Below are positions 44,271 to 54,201 of a DNA stretch of 64,000 nucleotides, in pieces (positions within the stretch are counted from its first letter, which is position 1; each line of letters begins with the position of its first letter). The stretch lies in NCBI GenBank assembly GCA_023667185.1, contig JAMPAP010000001.1, positions 186,246 to 250,245 of the forward strand, in the 5' to 3' direction. Source of the DNA: Lachnoclostridium sp. (GTDB taxonomy: Bacteria > Bacteroidota > Bacteroidia > Bacteroidales > Muribaculaceae). The notes under the pieces are model-generated. The model had not been told where the DNA came from, ran no database searches, and saw only the letters and a list, made by a program, of their open reading frames with translations. A program made the position numbers and the translations under genes.

Positions 44271-44903
44271 ATGTATAGAAAAGGCAAGTTATATTTCAGA
44301 TACGGCACCATGGGCTCGGCCAAAACGGCCTTGCTTCTGACACAGGCTTATAATTTCGAGGAACGCGGAATGAAGTATGTGTGTCTGAAGCCGGTGATAG
44401 ATACGCGCGAAAGCACTAATGTGATCAAGTCGCGCATCGGAATCGAGAGAGAGTGCCGATGGATCTATCATGACACTGACCTCTATGCTTACTTCAAGGA
44501 GGCATTTATCGAGTCGGGTGAGGTGACTGACTGGATCCTGGTGGATGAGTCGCAGTTTCTCACTCCGGATCAGGTGGATCAGCTCGCGCGGGTGGTCGAT
44601 GACTTCGGCTGCAACGTGATATGCTACGGACTTCGCACTGATTTCCAAAGTAATCTCTTTGAAGGGTCGCGCCGGCTTTTCGAGATTGCCGACACGATAG
44701 ATGAAATAAAGTCGACCTGCACGTGCGGACGCAAGACCATCATCAATGCCCGCATCGACAAGAATGGCGACTTTGTGGAGGAGGGAGCCCAGGTGGAGAT
44801 AGGCGGCGACGACCGTTACATCGCCGTATGCCGCAAGTGCTGGCGCAACAAACGCATCGAGCAGTCGACACGTGCCACTTTACCATTTCACGACATTGAT
44901 TAA
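44271..44903 (+). CDS. tdk: thymidine kinase (type II)
   Basis: The 210-residue salvage enzyme phosphorylates thymidine. It has the P-loop region YGTMGSAKTALL (11-22), the YNFEERGMK helix, WILVDESQFLT (Walker B-like), CYGLRTDF and FEIADTIDEIKS followed by zinc-binding CTCG and CRKC pairs. The P loop has Ala17 where a glycine usually precedes the lysine. ATG 44271 is chosen over GTG 44211, which lies before the -7 box. The DUF3108 gene follows 35 bp downstream. Confidence 0.92.
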   Translation: MYRKGKLYFRYGTMGSAKTALLLTQAYNFEERGMKYVCLKPVIDTRESTNVIKSRIGIERECRWIYHDTDLYAYFKEAFIESGEVTDWILVDESQFLTPDQVDQLARVVDDFGCNVICYGLRTDFQSNLFEGSRRLFEIADTIDEIKSTCTCGRKTIINARIDKNGDFVEEGAQVEIGGDDRYIAVCRKCWRNKRIEQSTRATLPFHDID

Positions 44904-44938
44904 CTCACGTGCTGATGAGATGTTTATGAAAAAGCGTT

Positions 44939-45724
44939 ATGCGTAGATTATTGATTTCCTTAATAGCAGCTGTGGCCGCTGGCATTGTCGGCGTGGCGGC
45001 TCAGTCAAATTCGGTGATTTCGCTTGACAATGAGTCGCTTAACTATAATGTGTATTACAAATGGGGGCTTATCAACAAGCTCGCCGGGCACGCGACGATG
45101 AGCTTGGTGACTGATGGCGAGAATTACCGTGCATCAGTGGTGGCAAGCAATGCCTCGTGGGCCAACAAGATTTACTTCCTGCGCGATACGCTTTACTCCA
45201 CCATGACCAAGGATAAGCTCTATCCGATCGACTACATATTCATAGCTCACGAAAACGGGAAATACCGCAAGGAGACGGTGAAGTTTTCACGCACGGGCGA
45301 CACTTTTTTCGGCGAATGTTTCCGCACAATCCGTAAGAAAAAGGATGGCCCGCTATCTACCACCGAGACTTCGCTTGAGGCCAAGGGTATGACTGTGGAT
45401 ATGCTCAGCACCTTTTTCTACCTCCGCACGCTCGACTTCGCCTCGATGAAGCCCGGCGACTCTGACGTGATTAACATCTTCTCTGCCAAGAAGAAAGAGA
45501 AGCTCTCGATAACTTACCGCGGCAAGGCTAAAGTGAAGATTGATGGCAAGGAGCATGAGACTTATATGCTGTCGTTCACCTTCACGCGCAACGGCGTGGA
45601 GAGCTCGGCGCCTATCTACGGATGGATTTCGGCCGACAGACGACGCATCCCGCTCAAGGTGGAGGGGTCGCTCCCTGTGGGTAAAGTGAGGGCTATTTTT
45701 TCAGGCGAAACACCGGTAAAATGA
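44939..45724 (+). CDS. DUF3108-family exported protein
   Basis: The 261-residue protein has a signal peptide (MRRLLISLIAAVAAGIVGVAA), then a beta-rich domain typical of DUF3108: LNYNVYYKWGLINKLAGHATM, YFLRDTLYSTM, SYRGKAKVKIDGKEHETYML and the end SLPVGKVRAIFSG. It is probably periplasmic or outer-membrane associated; function unknown. Its stop codon overlaps the start of the next gene, so they are translationally coupled. Confidence 0.85.
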   Translation: MRRLLISLIAAVAAGIVGVAAQSNSVISLDNESLNYNVYYKWGLINKLAGHATMSLVTDGENYRASVVASNASWANKIYFLRDTLYSTMTKDKLYPIDYIFIAHENGKYRKETVKFSRTGDTFFGECFRTIRKKKDGPLSTTETSLEAKGMTVDMLSTFFYLRTLDFASMKPGDSDVINIFSAKKKEKLSITYRGKAKVKIDGKEHETYMLSFTFTRNGVESSAPIYGWISADRRRIPLKVEGSLPVGKVRAIFSGETPVK

Positions 45725-47466
45725 TGAAATATATTGCTTTAGCTATGATGATGACCGCCACTGCTGTTGCAGCTCAGGCCGCAGAGGTCAATAAGGATGA
45801 AAAGGAAGTTAACCTGACGATAGTGCAGACCACTGACGTGCATGGCAACTATTTTCCTTACGATTTTATCAACCGTCGCCCTTCCGACGGCTCGATGGCA
45901 AGGGTAGCCACTTACGTCAAGGCGCTGCGTGACAGCTTAGGGAGCGATAATCTAATACTGCTTGATAATGGCGACATACTTCAGGGGCAGCCTGCGGTGT
46001 ATTACTATAATTTTATAGATACGGTGACACCCCACCTTACGGCGCGTATCCTCAACTATCTCGGATATGATGCCGAGACGATAGGTAATCACGATGTTGA
46101 GACCGGCCACAAGGTATATGACCGCTACCGCTCGCAGCTAAGTATGCCGCTGCTCGGAGCTAATGTGATTGATAAGTCTACCGGCAAGCCGTATCTTACA
46201 CCTTATATAATAATAGAGCGCGACGGGGTGAAGATCGCGGTGCTCGGCCTGCTCACCCCTGCCATTCCGGCATGGCTACCCGAAACTCTCTGGGACGGGC
46301 TCGACTTTGAAGATATGGTTTCCTCGGCCCGCCGCTGGGTGCCCGAAATCAGAGAGAAGCATAATCCTGACCTCGTGATAGGGCTGTTTCATTCCGGCAG
46401 GGATGCCGCCAAGACCACCGGCAAGTATCGCGAGAACGCCTCGCTGCTCGTTGCCCGGGAGGTGCCGGGGCTTGATGCCGTATTATTTGGCCATGACCAT
46501 ACCCGATATGATTCCACGCTGGAGAATGTGGCCGGAGAGACAGTGATGACCCTTAATCCGGCTAATAATGCAACCTCCGTGGCTCAGCTCGATATCAAGG
46601 TGAAAAAGGCTGATGGCAAGGTGGTTGACAAGCAGATCGATGGCCGTATCGTGGATGTGACCGCTCTTGAGCCTGACGAGGCATTCATGGCTGAGTTTAT
46701 GGCTGATAATGAGGCGATAAACGCATTTGTTGACCGCAAACTCGGCACGGCTACAGGCGACTTCTCCGTGCGTGATGCCTACTTCGGCCCGTCGGCGTTC
46801 ATTGACCTTATCCATGACCTTCAGCTCGAAATATCGGGCGCCGACATATCATTTGCCGCGCCGCTGACCTTTGATGCCATCATCAAGGAGGGTGACGTGA
46901 CGGTAAGCGATATGTTTAAGCTCTATAAATATGAGAATATGCTCTATACCATGGAGTTGACCGGCCGTGAGATAAAGGATTATCTCGAGAAAAGCTATGC
47001 TCTGTGGACTTCACAGATGTCATCGCCCGATGATCATCTGCTCCTTCTGGCCGATGGAGACGCTGCCAAGGGGGACTATGCCAAACTGAAAAATCCGTCG
47101 TACAACTTCGACTCGGCTGCCGGGATAGATTATACTGTGGATGTCACAAAGCCTGAGGGACAGAAGATTACGATACTCGGCATGAGCGATGGACGCAAAT
47201 TTGATCCTGATGCAAAATACAAAGTGGCCGTGAATTCCTATCGCGGCAACGGCGGTGGCGACCTCCTGACCAAGGGCGCCGGTATACCTGCCGAGGAGCT
47301 TCCGAAGCGAATCATCAGCTCCACTGACAAGGATCTCCGCTACTACCTCATCAAGGCTGTAGAGCAGCGCGGCACCATAACTCCCGGTGTGAAAGGCAAC
47401 TGGCATTTCGTCCCCGAAGCCCTCGTTGCTCCTGCTGCTGAACGCGACCGCAAGATCCTCTTCTGA
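45721..47466 (+). CDS. exported 5'-nucleotidase/cyclic phosphodiesterase (UshA/CpdB-like)
   Basis: The 581-residue protein has a signal peptide (MMKYIALAMMMTATAVAAQA), a calcineurin-like metal domain (QTTDVHGNYFP, LLDNGDILQGQP, IGNHDVETG, LFHSGRD, FGHDHTRYD) and a C-terminal 5'-nucleotidase substrate domain (about 340-540; VNSYRGNGGGDLL). It acts on extracytoplasmic nucleotides or 2',3'-cyclic nucleotides; specificity is not determined. It is coupled to the preceding DUF3108 gene through an ATGA-type overlap. Confidence 0.92.
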   Translation: MMKYIALAMMMTATAVAAQAAEVNKDEKEVNLTIVQTTDVHGNYFPYDFINRRPSDGSMARVATYVKALRDSLGSDNLILLDNGDILQGQPAVYYYNFIDTVTPHLTARILNYLGYDAETIGNHDVETGHKVYDRYRSQLSMPLLGANVIDKSTGKPYLTPYIIIERDGVKIAVLGLLTPAIPAWLPETLWDGLDFEDMVSSARRWVPEIREKHNPDLVIGLFHSGRDAAKTTGKYRENASLLVAREVPGLDAVLFGHDHTRYDSTLENVAGETVMTLNPANNATSVAQLDIKVKKADGKVVDKQIDGRIVDVTALEPDEAFMAEFMADNEAINAFVDRKLGTATGDFSVRDAYFGPSAFIDLIHDLQLEISGADISFAAPLTFDAIIKEGDVTVSDMFKLYKYENMLYTMELTGREIKDYLEKSYALWTSQMSSPDDHLLLLADGDAAKGDYAKLKNPSYNFDSAAGIDYTVDVTKPEGQKITILGMSDGRKFDPDAKYKVAVNSYRGNGGGDLLTKGAGIPAEELPKRIISSTDKDLRYYLIKAVEQRGTITPGVKGNWHFVPEALVAPAAERDRKILF

Positions 47467-47826
47467 TTCCCAAATCAGCTGTGAGCACCCCACAAATAGT
47501 GTCAAAAGAGGCGCGGAGCGTCTGGGCTTTCAGTTATCGTCTTAGCGAAGCCCCCCACATTTACGTCAATGTAGTTAAGATAGCATCGAAAGAGGCTCGG
47601 AGAGCCGAGAGTCAGTGTAACCCCACCCGGAGCTTGCGGAGGGTGGGGTCTTAATGCATCCCTTTATAAATGAGGGTCGTAGACCCGGCAGTTATTATAT
47701 GCCAGCGTTAACCCAATGGAAACTAACGGCCGGCTCTGCGAGCCTCTAACTTTCTGATTTTCAACATTGAAAGCATGAGTAGCAAAACTAATATCAAGCG
47801 GAGCGCCGTCGTTATCGGAAAGAGAG
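47467..47826. repeat. degenerate hairpin-repeat remnants
   Basis: No gene is seen. Fragments of the modular repeat recur: AGGCGCGGAGCGTC, GAGGCTCGGAGAGCC, ACCCCACCCGGAGC/GGAGGGTGGGGT, GGCTCTGCGAGCC, and TAGCAAAACTAATATCA. This looks like several old insertions or decayed copies next to the intact copy. Confidence 0.7.
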
Positions 47827-48066
47827 TGTTGTAAAACTAATCCCAGGCGCGGAGCGCCGTAGTTGTCGGAAACCCCACGTTTACGTGGGGCTAAAGCTAT
47901 TAATCTGATAATGAGGCTCGGAGAGTCGATGTTATGGTAACGGCTATTTCATTACCACAACATCGCCTCTCCGAGGCTCAATTGTCTGAGTGTCAGCCTA
48001 CCCCCACATAAATGTGGGGTTTCCGACAACTACGGCGCTCCGCGCCTGAGATTAGTTTTGCAACAT
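47827..48066. repeat. second complete 240-bp modular palindrome
   Basis: Same order and symmetry as 18834-19073: GTTGTAAAACTAATCCCAG, GGCGC-GGA-GCGCC, CCCCACGTTTACGTGGGG, GAGGCTCGGAGAGTC, ATGTTATGGTAA, then the inverse arm ending GATTAGTTTTGCAACAT. It lies between the 5'-nucleotidase and purM; the purM promoter begins 87 bp later. Confidence 0.85.
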
Positions 48067-48152
48067 CGCCCGACAACCCCGCGGTCTCCGGGCGCTCATT
48101 CTATCTGGTGTGGTTGTTTAAGGGAATATTTTTTGAGGGACAAGCCACGATA

Positions 48153-48184
48153 GTTGATGATGTGAAAAATTATTGTTAAATTTG
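48153..48184 (+). promoter_or_regulatory. promoter of purM
   Basis: GTTG (48153-48156), 20 bp, TAAATTTG (48177-48184), 35 nt ahead of the ATG. Confidence 0.7.
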
Positions 48185-48219
48185 CGCTTTGATTCACGGA
48201 TATTTCAACTAACTTATAT

Positions 48220-49392
48220 ATGAGCATAACTGACAATCGCTATGACCTGCGCGGCGTCTCGGCATCAAAGGATGATGTCCATGCCGCTATCAAGAATATT
48301 GATAAAGGCATATTCCCCAAGGCTTTCTGCAAGATAATCCCCGATATCCTCGGCGGCGACCCGGAGTGGTGCAACATCATGCACGCTGACGGCGCCGGCA
48401 CGAAGTCGTCGCTCGCTTACGCTTACTGGCGCGAGACCGGTGACTTGAGCGTGTGGAAAGGTATTGCTCAGGATGCTCTGGTGATGAATATCGACGATCT
48501 GCTTTGCGTGGGCGCGGTGGATAACATTCTTGTCAGCTCTACTATAGGACGTAACCGAATGCTCGTGCCGGGTGAAGTGATTTCGGCTATTATCAATGGT
48601 ACGGAGGAGCAGCTTGAGCGTCTGCGTCAGATGGGGGTAGGTATCTATTCCACCGGCGGTGAAACGGCTGATGTGGGCGACCTCGTGCGCACAATCATCG
48701 TGGATTCAACCGTGACCTGCCGTATGCGGCGCGCTGATGTGATTAACAATGCCCGTATCTCGGGCGGCGATGTTATCGTAGGTCTTGCTTCGTTTGGCCA
48801 GGCTACATACGAGACTGAATACAACGGCGGTATGGGAAGCAACGGTCTGACTTCGGCTCGCCATGATGTGTTCTGCAAGGCTGTAGGTGAGAAATATCCC
48901 GAGACGTATGATCATGCCGTGCCGTCAGAGCTCTGCTATTCAGGCTCTTGCCGGTTGACCGATGAAGTCAAGGATGCGCCTCTTACTGCAGGCAAACTCG
49001 TGCTTTCACCCACACGCACTTATGCGCCCGTGATACGCCGCCTCCTCGACGAGATGCGCCCCGAGATTCATGGTATGATCCATTGCACCGGCGGCGCTCA
49101 GACTAAGGTTATGCACTTTGTTGAGAATAAGCACGTTATCAAGGATAATATGTTCCCCGTGCCTCCGCTGTTTGACCTCATCGCCCGCGAGAGTGGCACT
49201 GACTTCAAAGAGATGTATAAGGTGTTTAATATGGGTCACCGCATGGAGATCTATGTCAAACCCGATATGGCACAGAAAGTTATCGATATAGCTGAAGGAT
49301 TCAATATCGAGGCCCGCGTGATAGGTCGTGTAGAGGATGCTGAAGCTAATAAACTGACTATCAAATCGCAATACGGTGTCTTTGAATATTGA
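48220..49392 (+). CDS. purM: phosphoribosylformylglycinamidine cyclo-ligase (AIR synthetase)
   Basis: The 390-residue ATP-dependent enzyme closes the imidazole ring in purine synthesis. The PurM/AIRS fold is clear: IMHADGAGTKSSLAY, DALVMNIDDLLCVGA, YSTGGETADVGDLVRT, VIVGLASFGQ and IHCTGGAQTK. It is longer than the E. coli enzyme (about 345), as in other Bacteroidota. The downstream transglycosylase frame overlaps its end by 17 bp. Confidence 0.93.
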   Translation: MSITDNRYDLRGVSASKDDVHAAIKNIDKGIFPKAFCKIIPDILGGDPEWCNIMHADGAGTKSSLAYAYWRETGDLSVWKGIAQDALVMNIDDLLCVGAVDNILVSSTIGRNRMLVPGEVISAIINGTEEQLERLRQMGVGIYSTGGETADVGDLVRTIIVDSTVTCRMRRADVINNARISGGDVIVGLASFGQATYETEYNGGMGSNGLTSARHDVFCKAVGEKYPETYDHAVPSELCYSGSCRLTDEVKDAPLTAGKLVLSPTRTYAPVIRRLLDEMRPEIHGMIHCTGGAQTKVMHFVENKHVIKDNMFPVPPLFDLIARESGTDFKEMYKVFNMGHRMEIYVKPDMAQKVIDIAEGFNIEARVIGRVEDAEANKLTIKSQYGVFEY

Positions 49393-50776
49393 CAACCGGA
49401 TAGTCAGGGGGCTCTCAGTAGCTGCAGTAGTGATAATGTCGCTGCTGCAGATATGTTGTGGCCGGTCGAATAAGGCCGACGAGGCTGAGCCTGATTATGA
49501 CTTTCCTGATACTCTGAGAGTTGCTACGCTCTATAGCCCCAGCTCCTACTTCATATTCCAGGAGGCCGTGATGGGTTATGATTATGAATTGATCCAATCA
49601 CTGGCTGAAGAGAAAGGGCTTGTGCTCAGGATGGAGATAGCCAACAGCCTTGCCGGAGCGATAGAGATGCTTGACTCGGGGCTCGTGGATCTGATAGCAT
49701 ACGAGGTGCCTGTTACGGCGGAGTTTAAGGAGCACGCCGTGGCTTGCGGACCCTTGAGCGTCACCACCCAGGTGCTTGTGCAGCCCAAAACCGATTCTCT
49801 AATCACTGATGTCACCGGACTCGTTGGCCGCGATGTTTACGTAGAGGCCGATTCAAGATATGAAGCCCGCCTCCGTAACCTTAACGACGAGACCGGCGGC
49901 GGTATCCGTATCCATTCCATCGATCGCGATACCCTTATCTCTGAGGATCTTATAGCGATGGTGAGCGATGGAACAATACCTCTTACCGTTGTAGATAGCG
50001 ATATTGCAAGCATCAACAAAACCTATTTCAACGATCTCGACATCTCTCTTGAGGTCAGCTTCCCGCAGAAATCGCAGTGGGCCGTTTCGCCCTCGCGCCC
50101 CTGGCTGGCCGACAGTATCAACTCCTGGCTCAAGGCCGAGAAGTCGCGCGGCGATCTTGCCCGCCTCCACAAGCGTTACTTTGAGTTGAGCAAGACTGAG
50201 ATGCTTCGCCGACCCCAGATCGACCTTAATCGAGGGTATATCTCGCCTATGGATAAGCTCTTCAAGCAATATTCTGATGATATCGGGTGGGACTGGCGAC
50301 TACTTGCTGCCCAGGGATATACGGAGAGCCGCTTTGACTCGACACTCGTGTCGTGGGCCGGCGCCAAAGGCATTATGCAGGTGATGCCTTCCACTGCCCG
50401 GGCTTATGGCAAAAGCTCGTCGGATCTTGTTAATAATGAGGTGTCTATATCTACGGCTGTCGAGATAATAAAGGCTCTTGATAAGGCGTTGAAAGCCAAG
50501 GTGCCCGACGATAAGGAGCGGCTGAAGTTTATCGTGGCTGCCTACAATTCAGGCATCGCACATATCTATGACGCTATTGCTCTTGCCAAAAAACATGGAC
50601 TTAATCCACAGAAGTGGGATGGCAATGTAGCTCAGGCTCTTATGATGAAATCCAAGCCGGAGTATTTCAACGATCCTGTGGTGAAATATGGCTATTTTCG
50701 TGGCCGTCAGACGTTTGAGTATGTCCGCCAGGTGTTTGACTTCTACAGTCGTGCCTGCGAGAAAATCAAGAAATAA
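49376..50776 (+). CDS. MltF-like lytic murein transglycosylase lipoprotein
   Basis: The 466-residue protein has a lipoprotein-like signal (SVAAVVIMSLLQICCG), an SBP_bac_3 solute-binding-like domain (about 45-270) and a C-terminal SLT lysozyme-like domain (about 290-440): GWDWRLLAAQGYTESRFD with the catalytic Glu, GAKGIMQVMPSTA and IVAAYNSGIAHIYDA. It trims peptidoglycan from the outer membrane. The start is uncertain: GTG 49376 or TTG 49382 lie inside purM and no ATG precedes the signal peptide. Confidence 0.88.
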   Translation: MSLNIDNRIVRGLSVAAVVIMSLLQICCGRSNKADEAEPDYDFPDTLRVATLYSPSSYFIFQEAVMGYDYELIQSLAEEKGLVLRMEIANSLAGAIEMLDSGLVDLIAYEVPVTAEFKEHAVACGPLSVTTQVLVQPKTDSLITDVTGLVGRDVYVEADSRYEARLRNLNDETGGGIRIHSIDRDTLISEDLIAMVSDGTIPLTVVDSDIASINKTYFNDLDISLEVSFPQKSQWAVSPSRPWLADSINSWLKAEKSRGDLARLHKRYFELSKTEMLRRPQIDLNRGYISPMDKLFKQYSDDIGWDWRLLAAQGYTESRFDSTLVSWAGAKGIMQVMPSTARAYGKSSSDLVNNEVSISTAVEIIKALDKALKAKVPDDKERLKFIVAAYNSGIAHIYDAIALAKKHGLNPQKWDGNVAQALMMKSKPEYFNDPVVKYGYFRGRQTFEYVRQVFDFYSRACEKIKK

Positions 50777-50795
50777 TCAAAATCAACTCTAAATA

Positions 50796-51350
50796 ATGAA
50801 AAGACATTTACTTACACCGGCTATCGTAGCGCTGCTTGCGGCATCCATGGTGTCAACCTCATGTATCGGCAGCTTCTCGCTGACCAACCGTCTGCTTGAC
50901 TGGAACAAGCAGGTGGGCAATAAATTCGTCAACGAATTAGTGTTTTTCGCCTTTTGGATCATTCCCGTATATGAAGTGTCGGCTCTTGCTGATATCCTGG
51001 TGCTCAACTCTATAGAGTTCTGGAGCGGCAGCAATCCTATTGCCTCGGGCACTAAGGTTATTGACGGCAAGGATGGGCGCTATCTCGTGGAATGTGACGG
51101 CAAAGGTTACACCATCACTTCGGAAAATGACAAGAGCGTGGTTCGCCTTGACTTTGATGCCGCTGACAATACCTGGAGCGTGGTGCTTCCTTCAGGCGAG
51201 CAGTATGAGCTGATGACCTTCATTGACGATACCCACGTGTCGATGCCCGCACCTGACGGCACGCAGCGCATCGTGGAGCTCAGCCGCGACGGTGTGCTCG
51301 CTTACGGCGACATGATCAAGCAGTCGTGCTCGCTTCAGGCTTTACGCTGA
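50796..51350 (+). CDS. DUF3332-family lipoprotein
   Basis: The 184-residue protein has a signal peptide ending at the lipobox-like VSTSC (Cys23), followed by the family core GSFSLTNRLLDWNKQVGNKF, VNELVFFAFWIIPVYEVS and LADILVLNSIEFWSGSNP. The hydrophobic stretch suggests a second membrane contact. Function unknown. Its stop overlaps the next start (TGATG). Confidence 0.85.
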   Translation: MKRHLLTPAIVALLAASMVSTSCIGSFSLTNRLLDWNKQVGNKFVNELVFFAFWIIPVYEVSALADILVLNSIEFWSGSNPIASGTKVIDGKDGRYLVECDGKGYTITSENDKSVVRLDFDAADNTWSVVLPSGEQYELMTFIDDTHVSMPAPDGTQRIVELSRDGVLAYGDMIKQSCSLQALR

Positions 51351-51760
51351 TGCGCAGATTTATCGAACTGATTTACAGGATGGTTCCGCCGGGACAGATG
51401 ACGATCGTCCTGGTAGGAGTCATCCTGTATCTAACTCTCGCGCCTGACCCTCTGGGTGCTGAAGATATACCGGCATTCCCGGGTGCCGACAAGGTGGTTC
51501 ACGCCATAATGTTCGGCACGCTGTCGCTCATAATAGCCCTCGACCGCTTTATGATCGGCCGGAATGATAAAGCTATTGTATTGATAATCATAGCAGTAAT
51601 GGTGTCCATTGCCGGAGGTATAATCGAGATACTCCAGCAAGCCTCGGCTATAGGTCGCTCAGGCGATATATGGGATTTTGCAGCCGATACAGCCGGGGCG
51701 TTTCTCGGCGTATGGGCATTTACATGGGTCAGAAAGGATCTACATCGTAGTAGAGCGTGA
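51350..51760 (+). CDS. VanZ-like membrane protein
   Basis: The 136-residue protein has about four hydrophobic helices and the VanZ-family pattern PGADKVVHAIMFGTLSLIIAL and GGIIEILQQASAIGRSGDIWDFAADTAGAFLG. Family members are short integral membrane proteins, one linked to teicoplanin resistance in enterococci; the usual role is unknown. ATG 51350 overlaps the DUF3332 stop by one base. Its 3' end overlaps convergent priA by 32 bp. Confidence 0.85.
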   Translation: MRRFIELIYRMVPPGQMTIVLVGVILYLTLAPDPLGAEDIPAFPGADKVVHAIMFGTLSLIIALDRFMIGRNDKAIVLIIIAVMVSIAGGIIEILQQASAIGRSGDIWDFAADTAGAFLGVWAFTWVRKDLHRSRA

Positions 51761-54197
51761 CCCCTGAGAGCACCTTCGCATTGGCCATCTCTACATATAT
51801 ATCGCGGAGCACCTGCTTGACCTTTACAATTGATGCGGTAGTCTCGATTTTGAGCATTATACGCCTGATATATAACGATTGAATCCGTGCAACGGGCGGC
51901 TCCTCGGGTCCGCTGACACGGTTGCCGAAGCTCAGGCGAAGGCGCTCGGCATACTTGAACGCCGCTTTCGACAATTCGCCCGAGTCGCGGTGTTTCATCA
52001 TTATATATATGATACGCACAAAAGGCGGATAGTTGTACTGCTGCCGCTGGAGGATCTCCTCGTTGTAGAAGCTTTCGTAGTCATGCTTCAGAAGATGACT
52101 GAAGAGGGGATGTGCAGGATTGTAAGTCTGGATCAACACCTTTCCGGCTGAGCCTCGTCGTCCGGCGCGCCCGGCCACCTGCTCGAGCATATAGAAAGCG
52201 CGCTCCGAGCTCCGGAAGTCTGGGAAATTGATTATGGTGTCGGCATTCATTACGCCTACGAGGCTTACGTTGTCGAAGTCAAGACCTTTGGTCACCATCT
52301 GAGTGCCGATAAGGATGTCGCTTTTGCCTGACGAGAATCTATCGATAATCTCTTCGTAGCTGTTTTTGGAGCGGGTGGTGTCGAAGTCAAGACGCTCGAT
52401 TTTCTGCTCCGGGAAAGCTAATTCGATCTCCTGCTCGATGCGCTCCGTGCCATAGCCGAGCACCTCGATGGCCGGTTCGTGGCAAGCCGGGCATACGGCA
52501 GGCACTTCGTAAGGAGTGCCGCAGTAGTGGCAGACAAGTTTGTCCTGACGCTTGTGGTAGGTAAGAGCTACATCGCAGGTGCGGCACTTGGGGACATACG
52601 CACACTGCTTGCAGCGCGCCACCGGAGCAAAGCCGCGGCGGTTGAGAAACATGATCGACTGCTTGTGATTGTCGTTAGCCTCCACAACAAGTCGCCTCAG
52701 GCGTGCTGAGATAATGCCCTCAGCAAGTCCTTTCTTGCGGGCTTCACCCATGTCAACGATCTCCATTTCAGGCAGAGGCATTGACTCGTAGCGCTCCTTG
52801 AGACTTACCAGACCATATTTGCCGGTAAGGGCTTTGTAGTAAGTTTCGATTGCCGGAGTGGCGCTCCCGAGAAGAGTGCGCGCTCCGTGCATGGATGCGA
52901 GCACTATGGCGGCATCGCGCCCGTTGTAGCGGGGAGCGGGATCCTGCTGCTTGTAGCTTGCCTCATGTTCCTCGTCGACTATCACAAGGCCGAGCGATGC
53001 AAAGGGGAGAAACACTGCTGACCGCGGACCCACCACTACCAGCGGCTCGGAGGTCTCAAGCAGTTTGCGCCAGATGTCAACCCGCTCGTTATCAGTAAAC
53101 TTGGAGTGATATACTATGACTTTATCGCCAAACACCCGCTGCAGTCGGGAGGTAAGCTGGGTGGTAAGAGCTATTTCAGGCACGAGGTAAAGCACCTGAC
53201 GGCGGTCACGCAGGAAGCGGTCGATCAGATGAATATACACCTCGGTCTTGCCGCTTGAGGTTACGCCATGAAGCAAGGTTACGGCCTTCTCGGAGAAAGA
53301 CGTCGTGATACCGTCGAGGGCTGCTGACTGAGCTTCTGACAGTACAGGGAGCGAGGCCGTTGGTAATCCCGTGAAACGGAAGCGGTTGATCTCCTTGATA
53401 TATTGCCGGATAATCCCTTTGTGAACCATGGCGTGAAGCACTGCGGTGGTAACGCCTGACTTCTCGAGCAGCTCGGCGCGGGTCACCTCCTTGACAGTGT
53501 CGCGGTCGCGGCGCATGATCTCCGAGAGGTCGACAAGAGCTAACAGTGCTTTCTCTTGCTTGGGCGCACCCTTCACGGCATCGAAGGCCGCGTGGAGCGA
53601 CTCGGGGTTATCTTTCGTAGCTTCGAGCGCAACGTAGGTTTCGCGGCGCGGCTTGTATTTCTCGACGATACGCTCCGAGATGATGGCCGCACCTTTGTTG
53701 ATTAAACCATTTGTCACGCCCGTGATGTTCTGATATTCAGTGGCTTTCTGCAGGGCATCCACTGTCATCTTCTTGCCGCTCATCAGCAGGGCCTCCAGAG
53801 CCACGGTCTCGCGCTCGGTAAGCGTGGGAGCATCGTCAGGATCATAGTCAGGGTTCACCTCAATAAAGGTCTCGCTTTCGATCTTCAGTCCGGCAGGCAC
53901 GGCAGCCTTGTAGACTTCACCCGGCGTACAGAGGTAATAGTCAGCGATCCAGTTCCAGAACTTCAGCTGGGGATGTCTTACAATCGGCGCCGAGTCAAGC
54001 GTAAGCGTCACATCCTTAACCTCGTAGCCCTCAGGTGGAATAGGGGAGAGGCCGGTTACGATACCGGTGTAAAACTTCTTACGGCCGAATGGAACCACCA
54101 CACGGTAACCGGGCCGGGTGTCAGCCATGAGCGACGGGGGCACGTTGTAAGTAAACGTACCCATGATAGGAACAGGAAGTATGACTTCGGCAAACAT
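51729..54197 (-). CDS. priA: primosomal replication protein PriA
   Basis: The 822-residue 3'-5' helicase restarts stalled forks and loads the replicative helicase. It has an N-terminal DNA-binding domain (EVILPVPIMGTFTYNVP), Walker A LLHGVTSSGKTEVY, the DEEH box (VIVDEEHEASYKQ), eight zinc cysteines (CKQC, CRTC, CHYC, CPAC) and later helicase motifs (IGTQMVTKGLDF, QVAGRAGRRG). It is complete. A TAACTTTG box ends four bases before the ATG. Confidence 0.96.
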   Translation of the reverse strand: MFAEVILPVPIMGTFTYNVPPSLMADTRPGYRVVVPFGRKKFYTGIVTGLSPIPPEGYEVKDVTLTLDSAPIVRHPQLKFWNWIADYYLCTPGEVYKAAVPAGLKIESETFIEVNPDYDPDDAPTLTERETVALEALLMSGKKMTVDALQKATEYQNITGVTNGLINKGAAIISERIVEKYKPRRETYVALEATKDNPESLHAAFDAVKGAPKQEKALLALVDLSEIMRRDRDTVKEVTRAELLEKSGVTTAVLHAMVHKGIIRQYIKEINRFRFTGLPTASLPVLSEAQSAALDGITTSFSEKAVTLLHGVTSSGKTEVYIHLIDRFLRDRRQVLYLVPEIALTTQLTSRLQRVFGDKVIVYHSKFTDNERVDIWRKLLETSEPLVVVGPRSAVFLPFASLGLVIVDEEHEASYKQQDPAPRYNGRDAAIVLASMHGARTLLGSATPAIETYYKALTGKYGLVSLKERYESMPLPEMEIVDMGEARKKGLAEGIISARLRRLVVEANDNHKQSIMFLNRRGFAPVARCKQCAYVPKCRTCDVALTYHKRQDKLVCHYCGTPYEVPAVCPACHEPAIEVLGYGTERIEQEIELAFPEQKIERLDFDTTRSKNSYEEIIDRFSSGKSDILIGTQMVTKGLDFDNVSLVGVMNADTIINFPDFRSSERAFYMLEQVAGRAGRRGSAGKVLIQTYNPAHPLFSHLLKHDYESFYNEEILQRQQYNYPPFVRIIYIMMKHRDSGELSKAAFKYAERLRLSFGNRVSGPEEPPVARIQSLYIRRIMLKIETTASIVKVKQVLRDIYVEMANAKVLSGVTLYYDVDPF

Positions 54198-54201
54198 ACC
54201 A

